Shown here piece by piece: positions 1-11,355 of a stretch of DNA of 64,000 nt. The stretch lies in assembly GCA_003313425.1 (NCBI GenBank), contig NHZP01000022.1, positions 744,001 to 808,000 on the forward strand, written 5' to 3'. Source of the DNA: Pseudopyrenochaeta lycopersici. Lineage: Eukaryota > Ascomycota > Dothideomycetes > Pleosporales > Pseudopyrenochaetaceae. The notes beneath the pieces were generated by a model, which searched no databases, had not been told where the DNA came from, and worked only from the letters and a program-made list of their open reading frames with translations. The number at the start of each line of letters is the position of its first letter. Position 1 is the stretch's first letter. The translations under genes were made by a program, and so were the position numbers.

Positions 1-501
1 GGAAGGAGGGAGAGCGAGTGTGGGTCAGAGACCATGGGCTTGATCAAGAAGTTACTATTGACGAGATTATGGCTGTTTAATTTGGACAGCAGGCCATTGT
101 CTTTGAGAGGCGTCAACTCGAATGGATTCCTGTCGCTTCTTAGTACCTCTCGGGGACGCAATGCCTCGACGAAATCTTCACATTCAAGTGCTTTCACCCT
201 TATGTGTCTGAGACGCATAACAAACTATGATGTTCTACTGAGGAATGAATCATTGCCAGGGTTCATACGCAAGGCTGTGCAACGGCTAATTGATCTGGTT
301 CCGATCAGCGCAGATCGTCCAGTTTCAGACTCGTCAGCACAAGCCTCAAGATCTCGCCCCCAACCATGGCGCGTGGTAAAGATCGCTAGTTGCAGGAACG
401 AGTTGTTTCGCACTCTCTACTCCATAACACCGAATTTCAGCAAGTTTTTCCAAACTGTTGTGTATTCCCGACCTTCTTCTGCGTTGTCATCTGCTGCTAT
501 A

Positions 502-2376
502 ATGGGTCTGGCGGCGTACCGCTACGAGCCTCTCACACCTCCTGCGATTCGCATCCTCAACGTGCTAGATTCGAAGGATAGCGAATTGCTCTGTCAATTG
601 AAAGAAGTTTGTCTTGATCAGAATCCAGAATTCACAGCCCTGTCCTACTGCTGGGGTGCCCGGAAGGGCACACTCCCGACGTCATTTCTTGATGACAATG
701 GACATCGTACATTACTCTATATCACGCCTAGTCTGCAGGGCTTTCTACGCCAATTCGTGATCGATCACCCAGAACCCTCCTCGCGACCATTGTTGTGGGT
801 AGATGCTGTCTGTATAAACCAGGAAGATGTTCTAGAACGAAACTCACAGGTCGCAATGATGCAATACATCTATCAAAAATCCCAGCGTGTAACCATATGG
901 CTTGGAGAAGGCACTTCAGAAAGCGACTCTGGGATGGATCTTATCCCTCAACTTGTCGCTGCGGAGCAGGTGGCAACAAGGCTGGAGGGCAATTCCGAAA
1001 ATCCCCCAAACGCTCGACGGCACGGCCTCAAAGCCCTTGGCCTCCCAAAGGAAAGCTCAGACGTATATCTAACTTTCATATCATTGTTCCAGAGAGAATG
1101 GTTCTCAAGAGCTTGGATCATACAAGAACTTGCAATGGCCAAAGAGGCACAGATTACCTGTGGATCACGCTCAATCTCTTGGGATGACTTTGCAAAGGCC
1201 TTCTTCTTCCTAAACACTCTTGGCATGATTTTCCCAGACCCTGCACGCCTTACTCAGGCTCTGATCAGGATACTGGGCATTTATGATGCGAGAGAGTCAA
1301 GGCTGTTGGGGCATGAGCGGGACCTGCTGGGGACTTTGTTACGTTGTCGGCCGGCGCTTGCAACAGATGCAAGGGACAAAGTGTTTGCACTGCTAGGACT
1401 TGCCACCGATGCTCTGAGTTATCAGGCAGACTATACCCTTGAAGTGCAGCAGGTGTATACAGATGTAGCTTTTGCTATCATCAAATCCGAACAGAAGCTG
1501 GATACCCTAGGTGTGCTATTGCAGCCGGGGAAATCATCAGAAGCAATTTCTCTACCTTCTTGGGTCCCAAATTGGTCTACATGGGACAGCACGGCTGCCC
1601 TAAATCGCCGTGACCGCCCAGCCAGCTACGTAGGCAAGGCCGAAACCCTCGTCCGAAACGCAGCAGGAAACACAAAAGCTGTGCCGCAGTTGAGAGATGG
1701 AAGCAAACTTGGTCTCGAAGGCTACGTGTTTGACCGCGTTGAACAAGTGGGCATGATTTATAGAAGCGAAGACGAACTACTAGACTACAACATCTGGCTC
1801 GTCGACAGCTTCAAATTCTACAAAGGCAACACGCAAACCCTGTTGCAATGGGAGCAACTATCCAAAGCATATAATACCACACTCCTCTACCCCCCAACCG
1901 GAGAACCCATCCTAGCAGCATACTGGCAAACCATCACCGCAGGCTGGCAAATCGACGAATTCGAGCTGTCCTCCTCCGCCTTTCTGAAATGGAATTCATA
2001 CCACCGCCCAGCACCTTGGCTCAGACGCTTCGTAGGGCCCTCTATCGCCTCGTCCTCATCCTATGCCTGGTTCACGTTCCTCCTCAACATCTTCAAGCAG
2101 ATCCGCCGGCCGCCGCCAGAGCTGGGGTTCGATCGGCCCCTGAATATGGCGTCGAATCGGAGGTTCGCGACGTCGGACAAAGGCTTCATGGGGCTTGTTC
2201 CGGCGGATACGCGGCCTGGGGATGCGATTGCGCTGTGTAAGGGCGGGGGGTCGCCGTTGGTTATGCGGAGTTGTGAGGAGGGGGACTGGACGGTGCTTGG
2301 TGAGTGTTATGTGCATGGGATGATGAATGCGGAGTGTTTTGATGAGGAGAAGTGTGAGACGGTATGGATAGCATAG
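502..2376 (+). CDS. HET-domain (heterokaryon incompatibility) protein
   Basis: Single-exon gene of 624 codons. The HET domain covers about residues 40-210 and shows its blocks in order: FTALSYCWGA, LLWVDAVCINQED, VTIWLGEGT and EWFSRAWIIQELAMA. The C-terminus has the usual HET ending (YVHGMMNAE). The family contributes to non-self recognition and cell death in fungi; this protein's partner cannot be read from sequence. The frame stays open upstream to an ATG at 34, which would add 156 residues, but that part is Ser/Leu/Arg-rich, resembles no domain and lies ahead of the typical HET start YRYEPL, so 502 is preferred. No intron signal is needed. The domain call is secure; the start is not. Confidence 0.9.
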   Translation: MGLAAYRYEPLTPPAIRILNVLDSKDSELLCQLKEVCLDQNPEFTALSYCWGARKGTLPTSFLDDNGHRTLLYITPSLQGFLRQFVIDHPEPSSRPLLWVDAVCINQEDVLERNSQVAMMQYIYQKSQRVTIWLGEGTSESDSGMDLIPQLVAAEQVATRLEGNSENPPNARRHGLKALGLPKESSDVYLTFISLFQREWFSRAWIIQELAMAKEAQITCGSRSISWDDFAKAFFFLNTLGMIFPDPARLTQALIRILGIYDARESRLLGHERDLLGTLLRCRPALATDARDKVFALLGLATDALSYQADYTLEVQQVYTDVAFAIIKSEQKLDTLGVLLQPGKSSEAISLPSWVPNWSTWDSTAALNRRDRPASYVGKAETLVRNAAGNTKAVPQLRDGSKLGLEGYVFDRVEQVGMIYRSEDELLDYNIWLVDSFKFYKGNTQTLLQWEQLSKAYNTTLLYPPTGEPILAAYWQTITAGWQIDEFELSSSAFLKWNSYHRPAPWLRRFVGPSIASSSSYAWFTFLLNIFKQIRRPPPELGFDRPLNMASNRRFATSDKGFMGLVPADTRPGDAIALCKGGGSPLVMRSCEEGDWTVLGECYVHGMMNAECFDEEKCETVWIA

Positions 2377-2698
2377 GGAATTTGACATCAATATCTTGTT
2401 TTTCTACGCACAGCCAGCGAGGAAAACGAACCTATTGGTTTTCTAGCATACAGTAATAATGCAATTATATTGAAATTTCCTCATGGGAATATACCCCATG
2501 CGAGTTTTGATCTCGTAATTCCAATCCGTGTAATACTGCTCCAGGATAACACAGCCCTGTACCAAACAACTACACAAAATACATGACTATACATCCCATA
2601 CATCTTATACATATACCCATAATCCATTACACATTGATCGCAGCGTGACATAACACATACCTTGAGAACACCGAAGCCGACAGAGCCACTCTAATAAG
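2377..2698. other. Intergenic, convergent 3' ends
   Basis: This 322 bp stretch lies between the stop of the HET gene and the stop of the fluoride exporter, which converge. It is AT-rich and should hold both 3' UTRs. I see no coding frame in it. Confidence 0.6.
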
Positions 2699-4546
2699 TT
2701 AGGTTGTACAGATTATTGCACTCCAACCTACGGTCCATCGTACACTGCCCATAATAATAACAAGAAGACCGAACCCTGCGACGACGCTCAAAGAGCCATA
2801 AATGTAAGCAAATCGAGTTTTCAGCGTGTCAATCTCCAAGATCCAGGTGGACACGGTTGTCAGCGCACCACAGAAGCCGTCCATGATACCCTGAAGGACC
2901 TGGCAGCTTGTAATGCTGCCGCCCACAAGGCCAGTGCCGCGAAGTTGGACGTGTTGTATATCGTATGCCATACCCAATACTGCGGTGCCGAAAATGTTGA
3001 CTGTGAAAGTGCCGAGGGGGAAAGAAGGTATGATGGAATTAAGGTAGAGAGAGACATAGTAGCGAGTAAGGCAGCCGATGGGCGCGAAAACACATGCGAA
3101 AAGCGCTTGGCCGCGCCAGGCATTGTGGGGTGGGAGGGCGGATAGCAGAATGGCGCCGAGCCATACACCAAAGCCAAGAAAGACCATCGCTGGATTGATA
3201 ATGCGGCGCGTGATCTCAGAGGGAAGCTTTGGGGTGATGGGACTCAAGAGAAGTGCGAGATGAGCACCGGCCTTCAGGGCAGAGTAGCAAACAGTTACGG
3301 TGATGATGACTGTAGCACATACGGCCATGAATGAATACCCGCCATTCCGAGAGACAGTGGTGGAGACAGAAGGAACAGGTGTATTTGGTGGGTAAGGGTG
3401 GTTGATGGGTGATCGGAGGTCGTTTGATAGTGACAGGAAGACATCCCTCGCGAAACTAGAGAAGCTGGTGCAGGAACCACAAAAGCCAGTCGCCAGACCA
3501 ATGTACATGGGGATCGCCTTCTTGATCTTGCCGTGTCGTGCTTTAGCTCTCTCCGTATTGGCCTGCTGTGCCTCAGCAGTTGCGGCAGGCCGATCTGACG
3601 GTTCTGGTAATGGTTCTTCAGGATTGCCCCAGTCTCCTCGAAAAAGTTGCCTGTCCTCAGCTAGGAAGCCCATGACAAAAGTACCCGCCACGTTGGCCCA
3701 CAGCTCGGAAAAGACTACAGGTGCGCCAGGATAGAACGTCAAGGCCTGGAGACCCAAACGCGCCAGCGTGCCCCATATAGCGAAGAAGACCAGATATGAT
3801 ACTGTGTAGAGTTCTGTTACAAGTCTCGATGGTCTTTGTGTCTGAGGTGCGCGTTTTGTATGCGAAGAACCGTATACGGAGTGAGTAGTTTTGTCGTCTG
3901 CCAGACTGGGTAAGGCAGTGATACTCAATTGTGATTCGGAAGCGGCGCCTGATGTTCCCCTGGTTAAGCGATGGGAAGGTTGCCTGGAACGCTGCGGCCT
4001 TGAACCGCGCGATGGGGTAAGACTACCATGATGGTTTCTGTCTGACCGCCGTCTACTCTGGGCTCTTGTGGTAGGCGTCTGCAGTGGCGGCAGAAACATT
4101 GGCGAATGCGCATTCAGGTCGTACAATTGGAGCCAGGATTCCGATGCCGATATGTTGTCCGATTCTCTTGCATCTCCAGCTCTTGAACTCGGCGCACTGC
4201 GTGGGGTACCTCTGCCCGAGCTTCTCCGCTTCTTCCTCCTTCCATCGCTGTCCCCGCGACTTCTCGTGTAGGGAACATTGGGTGCAGGCGATGCCGACGA
4301 CGGAAGGATGTCGCTGTCTGCGCGGTCTGACAATACAGGGAATTGGTCTCTCTCGAGGTCCAGGTCGAAGTCGTCCAGACGACCTAGATTGCTCCGCGAT
4401 CGGTGTGGGATTGGCGGTGGCGCAGACGACTTGTTGGAGTTGAGTGAAGAGCGATAGGATGAGCGATATGAGGAGCGCTGGGCACTGTAGTGTGTTTCGC
4501 GCCTGGTGGGCAGATCTTCATCTGCATTGTCGTTGTAGTCGGCCAT
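2699..4546 (-). CDS. FEX1: Fluoride export protein, double CrcB domain
   Basis: 615 codons, single exon. Fungal FEX proteins fuse two CrcB units into one plasma-membrane fluoride channel that keeps cytosolic fluoride low. Both halves are visible: the first has WANVAGTFVMGF and GFCGSCTSFSSFARDV, the second has TVNIFGTAVLG and GFCGALTTVSTWILE, each with several hydrophobic helices. The start is the ATG at 4546 (MADYNDNADED); the frame extends upstream only to a non-ATG codon at 4609. The first 240 or so residues are hydrophilic, rich in Ser and Arg, and look disordered, a long extension compared with yeast FEX proteins. It is divergent from the UPRT gene. Function is well supported; the role of the N-terminal extension is unknown. 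Confidence 0.92.
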   Translation of the reverse strand: MADYNDNADEDLPTRRETHYSAQRSSYRSSYRSSLNSNKSSAPPPIPHRSRSNLGRLDDFDLDLERDQFPVLSDRADSDILPSSASPAPNVPYTRSRGDSDGRRKKRRSSGRGTPRSAPSSRAGDARESDNISASESWLQLYDLNAHSPMFLPPLQTPTTRAQSRRRSDRNHHGSLTPSRGSRPQRSRQPSHRLTRGTSGAASESQLSITALPSLADDKTTHSVYGSSHTKRAPQTQRPSRLVTELYTVSYLVFFAIWGTLARLGLQALTFYPGAPVVFSELWANVAGTFVMGFLAEDRQLFRGDWGNPEEPLPEPSDRPAATAEAQQANTERAKARHGKIKKAIPMYIGLATGFCGSCTSFSSFARDVFLSLSNDLRSPINHPYPPNTPVPSVSTTVSRNGGYSFMAVCATVIITVTVCYSALKAGAHLALLLSPITPKLPSEITRRIINPAMVFLGFGVWLGAILLSALPPHNAWRGQALFACVFAPIGCLTRYYVSLYLNSIIPSFPLGTFTVNIFGTAVLGMAYDIQHVQLRGTGLVGGSITSCQVLQGIMDGFCGALTTVSTWILEIDTLKTRFAYIYGSLSVVAGFGLLVIIMGSVRWTVGWSAIICTT

Positions 4547-5050
4547 GGCTGCCGTGCCGTCTGGATCGACGTGCAATGACGCGCCTGTGTACCCGGGCCC
4601 AATGGTCAATTCTCGACGGCCAGCCCGCAGCTATATACCATGGATCCCCCGACAAATGCGTCAGCTCGGGTGCGTGGGCACTGTTGAGATTGCTGGGGCA
4701 AGACGCGATGTTTCAATGACTCCGTCCCCATCAGCTGCGGCGAGAGAACAAACATTAAACTGAATAATGGTCAGCGTGCGGCGAATGACGACGCCCGCTT
4801 CCTTATTCTCCGACTAGGCGCACACAGGGCACAGACATGGGCTGCTCGTGTGCGCCAGGGTTGCAGGCCTCGGAGGCGCCCGAGCGAGCCCGGGCTTATC
4901 GGCTGGGTTGCGGGTTGGCGGTATCATGCACCTGCCGCATGCAACAAGCTCAAGCTACACCGACTGAGCCAACACTTCCCATCAGCCCTCCAATATTATA
5001 CAAAACCACGAGTCCGGGCTGAAGCTGCAGTGAACTCTCAAGCATAAATC
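4547..5050. promoter_or_regulatory. Divergent promoter, FEX / UPRT
   Basis: About 500 bp separate the divergent starts of the fluoride exporter and the uracil phosphoribosyltransferase, so both promoters must lie here. I could not assign a specific TATA or factor site with confidence. Confidence 0.45.
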
Positions 5051-5909
5051 ATGGCAACCGTCAATCTTCCCAGCAACGCACACGTATCGACACACCCATG
5101 TCTCCAAGCGAAGCTCTCGCAGCTCCGGTCGGCGAAGACAGGGTCTAGAGACGCCCAAACACTGGTGCATGAAATAGCCCTCATGGTGGGCTACGAGGCA
5201 CTGGGCTCGGGCCTAAAAGCACAGCAAAACGGCACAGTATGTTTCTCAAATATTTCTCAAATGTTCGTTCAATTCTTGTATCTATATGGTGGGGCGGTAT
5301 AGCTTGTACCACGTCTCTCCAGTCAATCTTCCCATGACTCCTAGCGACCATATGCCCTATGCCATGACATGCCAGTACTGACAGTGACAGGACGAATCAC
5401 CGCTAGGATATACGTACTCCACCGTCACAACCACCCCCTCCCCCTCGTCCATATCCCTCGTCCCCATCCTGCGCAGCGGCCTCTCCATGGTCCCCGCTCT
5501 CCAATCCCTGCTCCCTACTCCCGTTCCAATCCACCACCTTGGTCTCTACCGCGAAAAGTCCACCCTGCAGCCCGTAGAATACTACAACAATTTGCCCTAC
5601 CACACCGCCTCCTCAGCAGTATCAGGCGGTAAACCACAACCAGAGCTGGCCATCATTGTGGATCCAGTGATTGCCACAGGTGCGACGGCCTGTGCGGCGA
5701 TCGATACACTGAGGGATTGGGGTGTGAAGCGCATTATTGTCTGCGCAATCCTGGCGACGCAAGAGGGTCTGCAAAAGGCGTGCAGCGAGTGGGCGGAGGG
5801 CGTTGAGGTATGGGTTGGTGGCTGCGATAAGGATGTCGACGAGAAGGGTATGATCAAGCCTGGATTGGGAGACATTGGTGACAGGCTGTTCTTGACTCTT
5901 GGGAAATAA
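5051..5909 (+). CDS. FUR1: Uracil phosphoribosyltransferase
   Basis: Two exons, 5051-5236 and 5391-5909, joined in phase 0 (donor GTATGT, acceptor ACAG), encode 234 residues. The enzyme makes UMP from uracil and PRPP in pyrimidine salvage and is cytosolic. The PRPP-binding signature VDPVIATGATA is at about residues 152-162, and VPILRSGLSMV earlier in the protein is also typical. The C-terminal PGLGDIGDRLF matches the uracil-binding end of the family. Length fits fungal UPRTs. The downstream CHY-finger gene is convergent, with 121 bp between stops. In fungi loss of this activity commonly gives resistance to 5-fluorouracil (established knowledge). Confidence 0.95.
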
Positions 5910-6030
5910 GGAGTAGTCAAATGCAGGTTGATTGAGAGAAGATGATACACCTTTAGCGACATAAAACTGCCACGTAAAGTAATTCAAGATCTCATCTGCA
6001 TCCTGCATTAGACTGGTCAAGAAGCTGCCG

Positions 6031-6417
6031 TCATACTTGAGCTTTTCCGTCAACCTCAAAATACAAACCCCAGTGCCCTTTGCACCCTGGGTTGAACCCA
6101 CTCTCACATTTCGTACATCTGCTTCCACTTTTCATATACTCCTCGATGCTCAGCACATACTTGCATTGTCCACACAGCACTGCTCTTTCGGTCCTTTGGT
6201 TTTGTGGCCACACACCAGACTTGTGGGTTTCGCACACATCATGGCAGCTTATGCAGGCGTAAAATTTATTGCAGCAGAAGTGTTTAATGGCGATGATGTC
6301 GAGGGAAGAGTGCCAGTGTAGACATTGGGTGAGTGGAGTCAAGGAGAGACCATGAACCGTTGGCGATTCATACAATTGATTGGACAGTTGATTGGGCTGT
6401 TGGTCAACACTGGACAT
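6031..6417 (-). CDS. CHY zinc-finger protein, Hot13-like
   Basis: Single exon, 128 codons, start ATG at 6417. Nearly the whole protein is a CHY zinc finger: QCLHWHSSLDIIAIKH, FCCNKFYACISCHDVCETH, VLCGQCKYVLSI, CTKCESGFNPGCKGH. These Cys and His residues are the zinc ligands of the family. Yeast Hot13 is an intermembrane-space protein that helps keep Mia40 oxidised and so supports import of small Tim proteins; the length and near-absence of other domains fit that member rather than the larger CHY/RING Pirh2 type. Function is inferred from family. It shares a divergent promoter with triosephosphate isomerase. Confidence 0.88.
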   Translation of the reverse strand: MSSVDQQPNQLSNQLYESPTVHGLSLTPLTQCLHWHSSLDIIAIKHFCCNKFYACISCHDVCETHKSGVWPQNQRTERAVLCGQCKYVLSIEEYMKSGSRCTKCESGFNPGCKGHWGLYFEVDGKAQV

Positions 6418-7041
6418 GGCTTGGGGATTTACTGGAAAGGCGTCGAGATGTTTGATTACTGGAAAGACTTGGAAGGTTCGACGATTTCGGGTCGGTAGGG
6501 CTGAGCTAGCCTGGGAAGGACTCCCGGACGATCAGTGGGTCGTCCTTTCCGGTTGTTCCTTCATGCGCGGATGGCAGAGGCTGAAAAGGGTCAAGCATGG
6601 ATGGGAAGAGACGAGAACCTTGGGGTCTGCCCTATACCATCCCAAAACAAAAGGCCGAATCCGGGTGTTTCGAAGGCAGAAATACCATGAAGATAAGACA
6701 AGGCCCATGAGAGAATCGGGGCGCAGATCGTCAGTACCTCCGAATAGACAAGACAAAGTTTTTGCAGGCAAACAAAGTTCACGTGGGGCCCATATCTCCA
6801 ATGTTTTACTTTTCCTGACCCACGGCCGTAACAGAAGCACGTCCGAAGCTCCAGTTGTCGCCGAAAACCGCTCAGCTCACCAAGTCGTCACTTGCCCCGC
6901 CCCCGCCGAGCTCCAAAACATCTGCAAGCCTCGCTCAGCTCAACAACGCATTACACCTTCACAACACTCTATACCCCCAATTGAACCCTTTTTCCACACC
7001 CATACTCCTCTTCCCCAAGTAAAATCACACCAACCGCCAAA
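6418..7041. promoter_or_regulatory. Divergent promoter, CHY-finger gene / TPI
   Basis: The 624 bp between these divergent starts holds both promoters. The last 150 bp before the triosephosphate isomerase ATG is strongly pyrimidine-rich, a pattern common upstream of highly expressed fungal housekeeping genes, followed by the context CCAAAATGG around the start. Open frames here lack similarity to anything I know. Confidence 0.45.
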
Positions 7042-7987
<946 letters not shown>

Positions 7988-8288
7988 ATGCATGGCAGTG
8001 GAGCTCGCCTGTAAGGAGGCGAAGGTTGGTTGCAGCCATCTCTAAAGTTACGAAACAAAACGACCGCATATTACCTGGCCCTCGGGCATATGTAGATTGA
8101 TGAAACGCACTCGATACGATTCGAAATTTCTTGTGATTCTGTTACAATATATGTACAGTTGCTGTACAGGTCCAATCCAAATTGCGCCGCCCATGCTGAA
8201 GTCTTGTGCCGTCTTCCAATAATAATCGACTGGCCTGTATAGTTGTGACCCCATGCTGCCATGCCTGCCTTTTCTCTTACTCTCATCC

Positions 8289-8789
8289 CTATATCTTAAT
8301 CTTCGACCCATGGAAGGGATCCCATATACCCCTCACACTCTCATTGATACTCGTTACCGGCTTTCCAATCTTCCTATTCTTCTCGCCACTGCTATCCCTC
8401 AGCAGCTCCGCCTTTTGCCTCACACCCTCATTCTGGAGATTCTTGACGCATATCGATCGCTGGGCGCCATTGATGTAGTTTGCTATTATCACGGGGTGTT
8501 TGCGTGGCCGAGGCGAAACGGAGATTTCTATCTGCGGGTTGCGCTTTGCGAAGGCGGGCAGCGAGGATTTGATGAAGGCGTTCATGCCCCGGGAGGAGCC
8601 CCACCAGTTGCAGTAGTGGAAGGTGAGGGATTTGCAGGGCAGGATGAAGGCGCCTACGCCGTTCTAATGGGTATCGTTAGGACTGATTGGGATAGGCAAA
8701 GACCATCGTAATCGGAAAGCGATTAATGTGGTAGGTGAATATGAACATACCTGGGACTTTGCGACCGTCTTGATGGCCGCGAGAGGCAT
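8289..8789 (-). CDS. MRPL51: Mitochondrial ribosomal protein mL43 (yeast Mrpl51)
   Basis: Two exons, 8789-8751 and 8663-8289 on the minus strand, joined in phase 0 (donor GTATGTTC, acceptor TTAG), encode 137 residues beginning MPLAAIKTVAKSQ. The L51/S25/CI-B8 thioredoxin-like domain is clear: FILPCKSLTFHYCNWWGSS, then FAKRNPQIEISVSPRPRKHP, then INGAQRSICVKNL. This is a large-subunit protein of the mitochondrial ribosome. Its start is 228 bp from the U1-70K start in divergent arrangement, so the two share a promoter region. Length and motifs agree with fungal orthologues. Confidence 0.93.
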
Positions 8790-9017
8790 GTTGGCGTTCA
8801 ATGGCGACTGGGAGGCTGCATGCACCGTGTTTGACATGTCCAAAAGTTTGGCGATAGTCTTAGTCACGTGCGCCCTGCGGCCTGCGCTAACGCGAACTCC
8901 GTGCTGCAGCTCCTCGAAAAGCATCACTCAACTTCGCATTTCATCGTCATTCCCTCCACCTTTTCCTTTTACTTGTTCACACCGTCACCTGGAGCGCAAT
9001 CCAGAACCTGATCCAGG

Positions 9018-10264
9018 ATGACGCATCTACTCCCCCCGATGCTGCTGAACCTGTTCGCCCCGCGGCCTCCGCTGCGCTGGGTTGAGCCTGCGGACCACGC
9101 GCCGGAGAAGCGCTGCACGCCCAAGATTTCGGGCGTCGGACAGTATCTGCAGGCGATGAGAGAGTACAAGGATGCCGACAACTACGTCCCGACGGACAGC
9201 TGGCTGCAGAAGCGCGACCGCAAGAAGCTCGAGAAGAAGGAGAAGCAGCAGAAACTCCTTACCCAGGGCGTTGACGAATGTACGACTGCAGAAGCGCGCG
9301 CGCAAGGAAACTACAACTTGCGACTTGCGGCTCCCCCATTTGAATGTCCATATACTGACACCTTGCAGATAAACCGAGTGAAGATCCCAAAGTCCAAGGC
9401 GACGCCTTCAAGACACTCTTCGTATCGCGTCTAGCCTACGGCGTCACCTCTGATGATCTCGAGCGCGAGTTTGGCCGCTACGGTCCTATTGAACGCATCC
9501 GTATCGTCGAAGATATTACTGCGCCGCCTGACGCACCGCCAAAGAAGCGCAAACGCGGCTACGCCTTTATCGTGTACGAGCGCGAGAAAGACATGAAGGC
9601 CGCCTACAAAGAGACCGACGGCATCAAGATCAAGGATCGACGCGTGCTTGTTGATGTTGAGCGCGGCCGCACCGTATCCGGCTGGCGCCCTCGTCGCTTT
9701 GGTGGAGGACTCGGTGGTCGAGGCTACACGAAAGGCCCGGCCGCTCGCGGGCCTGGTGGCCCTGGCGGCTTCGGTGCCCCAGCTGGACCTGGAGGCTACG
9801 GAGGTCGTGGGGGTGGTTTCGGTGGCGGAGGATTCGGTGGACGAGGGGGTGGTCGCGGCGGTTTTGGCGGCGATCGAGGTGGCTTCCGAGGAGGATTCGG
9901 TGGAGGCGGCCGAGGCGGTGGTGGTGGTGGCTATGGAGGTGGTCGAGGAGGTATCGGGTACGGGCCTCCTGACGGCGCCCCTGCTGGCCCACGCGGCCCG
10001 CGGAGTGGTGGTTTTGGCGGTGACCGATCCGGGGGAGGTGGGTACGGCGGCGATCGAGGAAGCGGCGGGCGTCACGACGACAGACGTGGTGGCGGCTACA
10101 ACGATCGAGGTTCCAGTGGCGCGAATAATGAGCCTCTGGGCAGCAGAGATCGATATCGCGACCGCGACGGTGGGTATGGCGGCGGCGGCCGAGACGACAG
10201 CTCACGGAAGCGTGGGTATGAGGGCGACAGCTACGATGATCCGAGACAACGAAGGAGATACTAG
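9018..10264 (+). CDS. SNP1: U1 snRNP 70 kDa protein
   Basis: Two exons, 9018-9279 and 9369-10264, give 385 residues; the T/AT split codon is restored at the join (YKPSEDPK). The protein binds stem-loop I of U1 snRNA and acts in 5' splice-site recognition. The U1-70K N-terminal segment ([22 protein letters not shown]) precedes an RRM at about residues 101-180 with RNP2 LFVSRL and RNP1 RGYAFIVY. The C-terminal half is almost entirely Gly/Arg repeats ([13 protein letters not shown]) with a charged RDRD end, unlike the RS-rich tail of the animal protein. The long antisense frames over the Gly-rich part are artefacts of its GC-rich repeats. Confidence 0.95.
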
Positions 10265-11355
10265 GTCTTTTCGGCAACTTGGGTTTCTTGCGCAAGGGTT
10301 TGTCAAAGGTTACCTCCCCTTTCTTCGCCTGACCCTTTCTCGTCAATGAGGGTAAGATCAGCTTTGCTCAACTCTTGACGTCCAACAACGCACAGCAACC
10401 AAGTATGGAGGGTAAGAGATGTCTGTCAGAGACAGATCACTCGACACCAGTAGTCTCCACGCCTATTACAGCTCTTGACTATCTTCGGCTCTATCTGGTC
10501 ACATCTCCAACAAATCAAGGTACATCATCATTTTTCAAAGGGTAAATTGGACAACAGCAACAACTATCAGCATCCTTCCTCGACGGTTCGGTGGCTAGGC
10601 GTAAGTTGCACGATGGCCAGGGTGCAAGCAAGAACGGGTAGGGTCAAGGTGACGTTCTTCACGTGTTTTACTACTCTTTTCATTTCGTTCTACTGGTAGG
10701 TATGTAAGTCATTGGCACCTGTAATGCCAATTCCCCCCTCAGGTAAGATTACAGGTAAGGAATTTGCTTCCTCGCTTGATGATCTTGCCCGCAATATCTT
10801 AGGTACATATACGTATCAAAAGCTTGCCTTCACGGTTGGTATATGCTATTTGCGCATCGTATTGTTTTGTATACGGGGCTTCATTGTCTCAATGTTCGAC
10901 ATGGGGCTTCTTGTGCTTTTGATGTATACTAGTTTCCCACCCCTGTTATTGGCGTGGTGAGTGTATTGTGGAGTGCAGCGCTAGACATAAGCAATCAAAG
11001 TATATGTAATATTCACGTCTTTGGATTCGTCCTGATAGTTTTGGGAACTTGCCATTGAGTTTGGGTTTATGTGTGAAAGGCTGACGACAGTGACTGATAA
11101 TTTGCCCTACTATTGTTCTGAGTTCGAGCACACTTGGTTGACAATCTCGATCACTACTTCAGGGACGACGTGGAATATCTGAATTGCTGCAGTATTGTAG
11201 ACTTTGAAATAGAGACAATCTACATGCTTTGCAAGAACCAACGAATTTGCTGAATATCCTAGTGTCACGATTACCGTTGCAATCAAGACTCGCCATGCAT
11301 ACGCACGGTGCTATGGTCTTTCTCACCTATTTACTTCAAAAGGTTAACACGAAGT
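10265..11355. other. Intergenic, no gene recognised
   Basis: About 1.1 kb after the U1-70K stop. It contains several short open frames, none with an ATG in good context or a recognisable motif. It should hold the 3' UTRs of U1-70K and of the convergent hypothetical gene that ends at 11356. Confidence 0.5.

Noticed and set aside
34..501. N-terminal extension of the first HET protein
   Set aside because: Frame is open from an ATG at 34, but the 156 residues look like non-coding sequence and the HET family start is at 502. Kept as a note only.
9431..10346. Long minus-strand frames of 214 and 238 codons
   Set aside because: They are antisense to the Gly/Arg repeats of U1-70K; GC-rich repeats lack stops on the other strand. 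The composition (Thr/Ser or Arg/His repeats) confirms an artefact.
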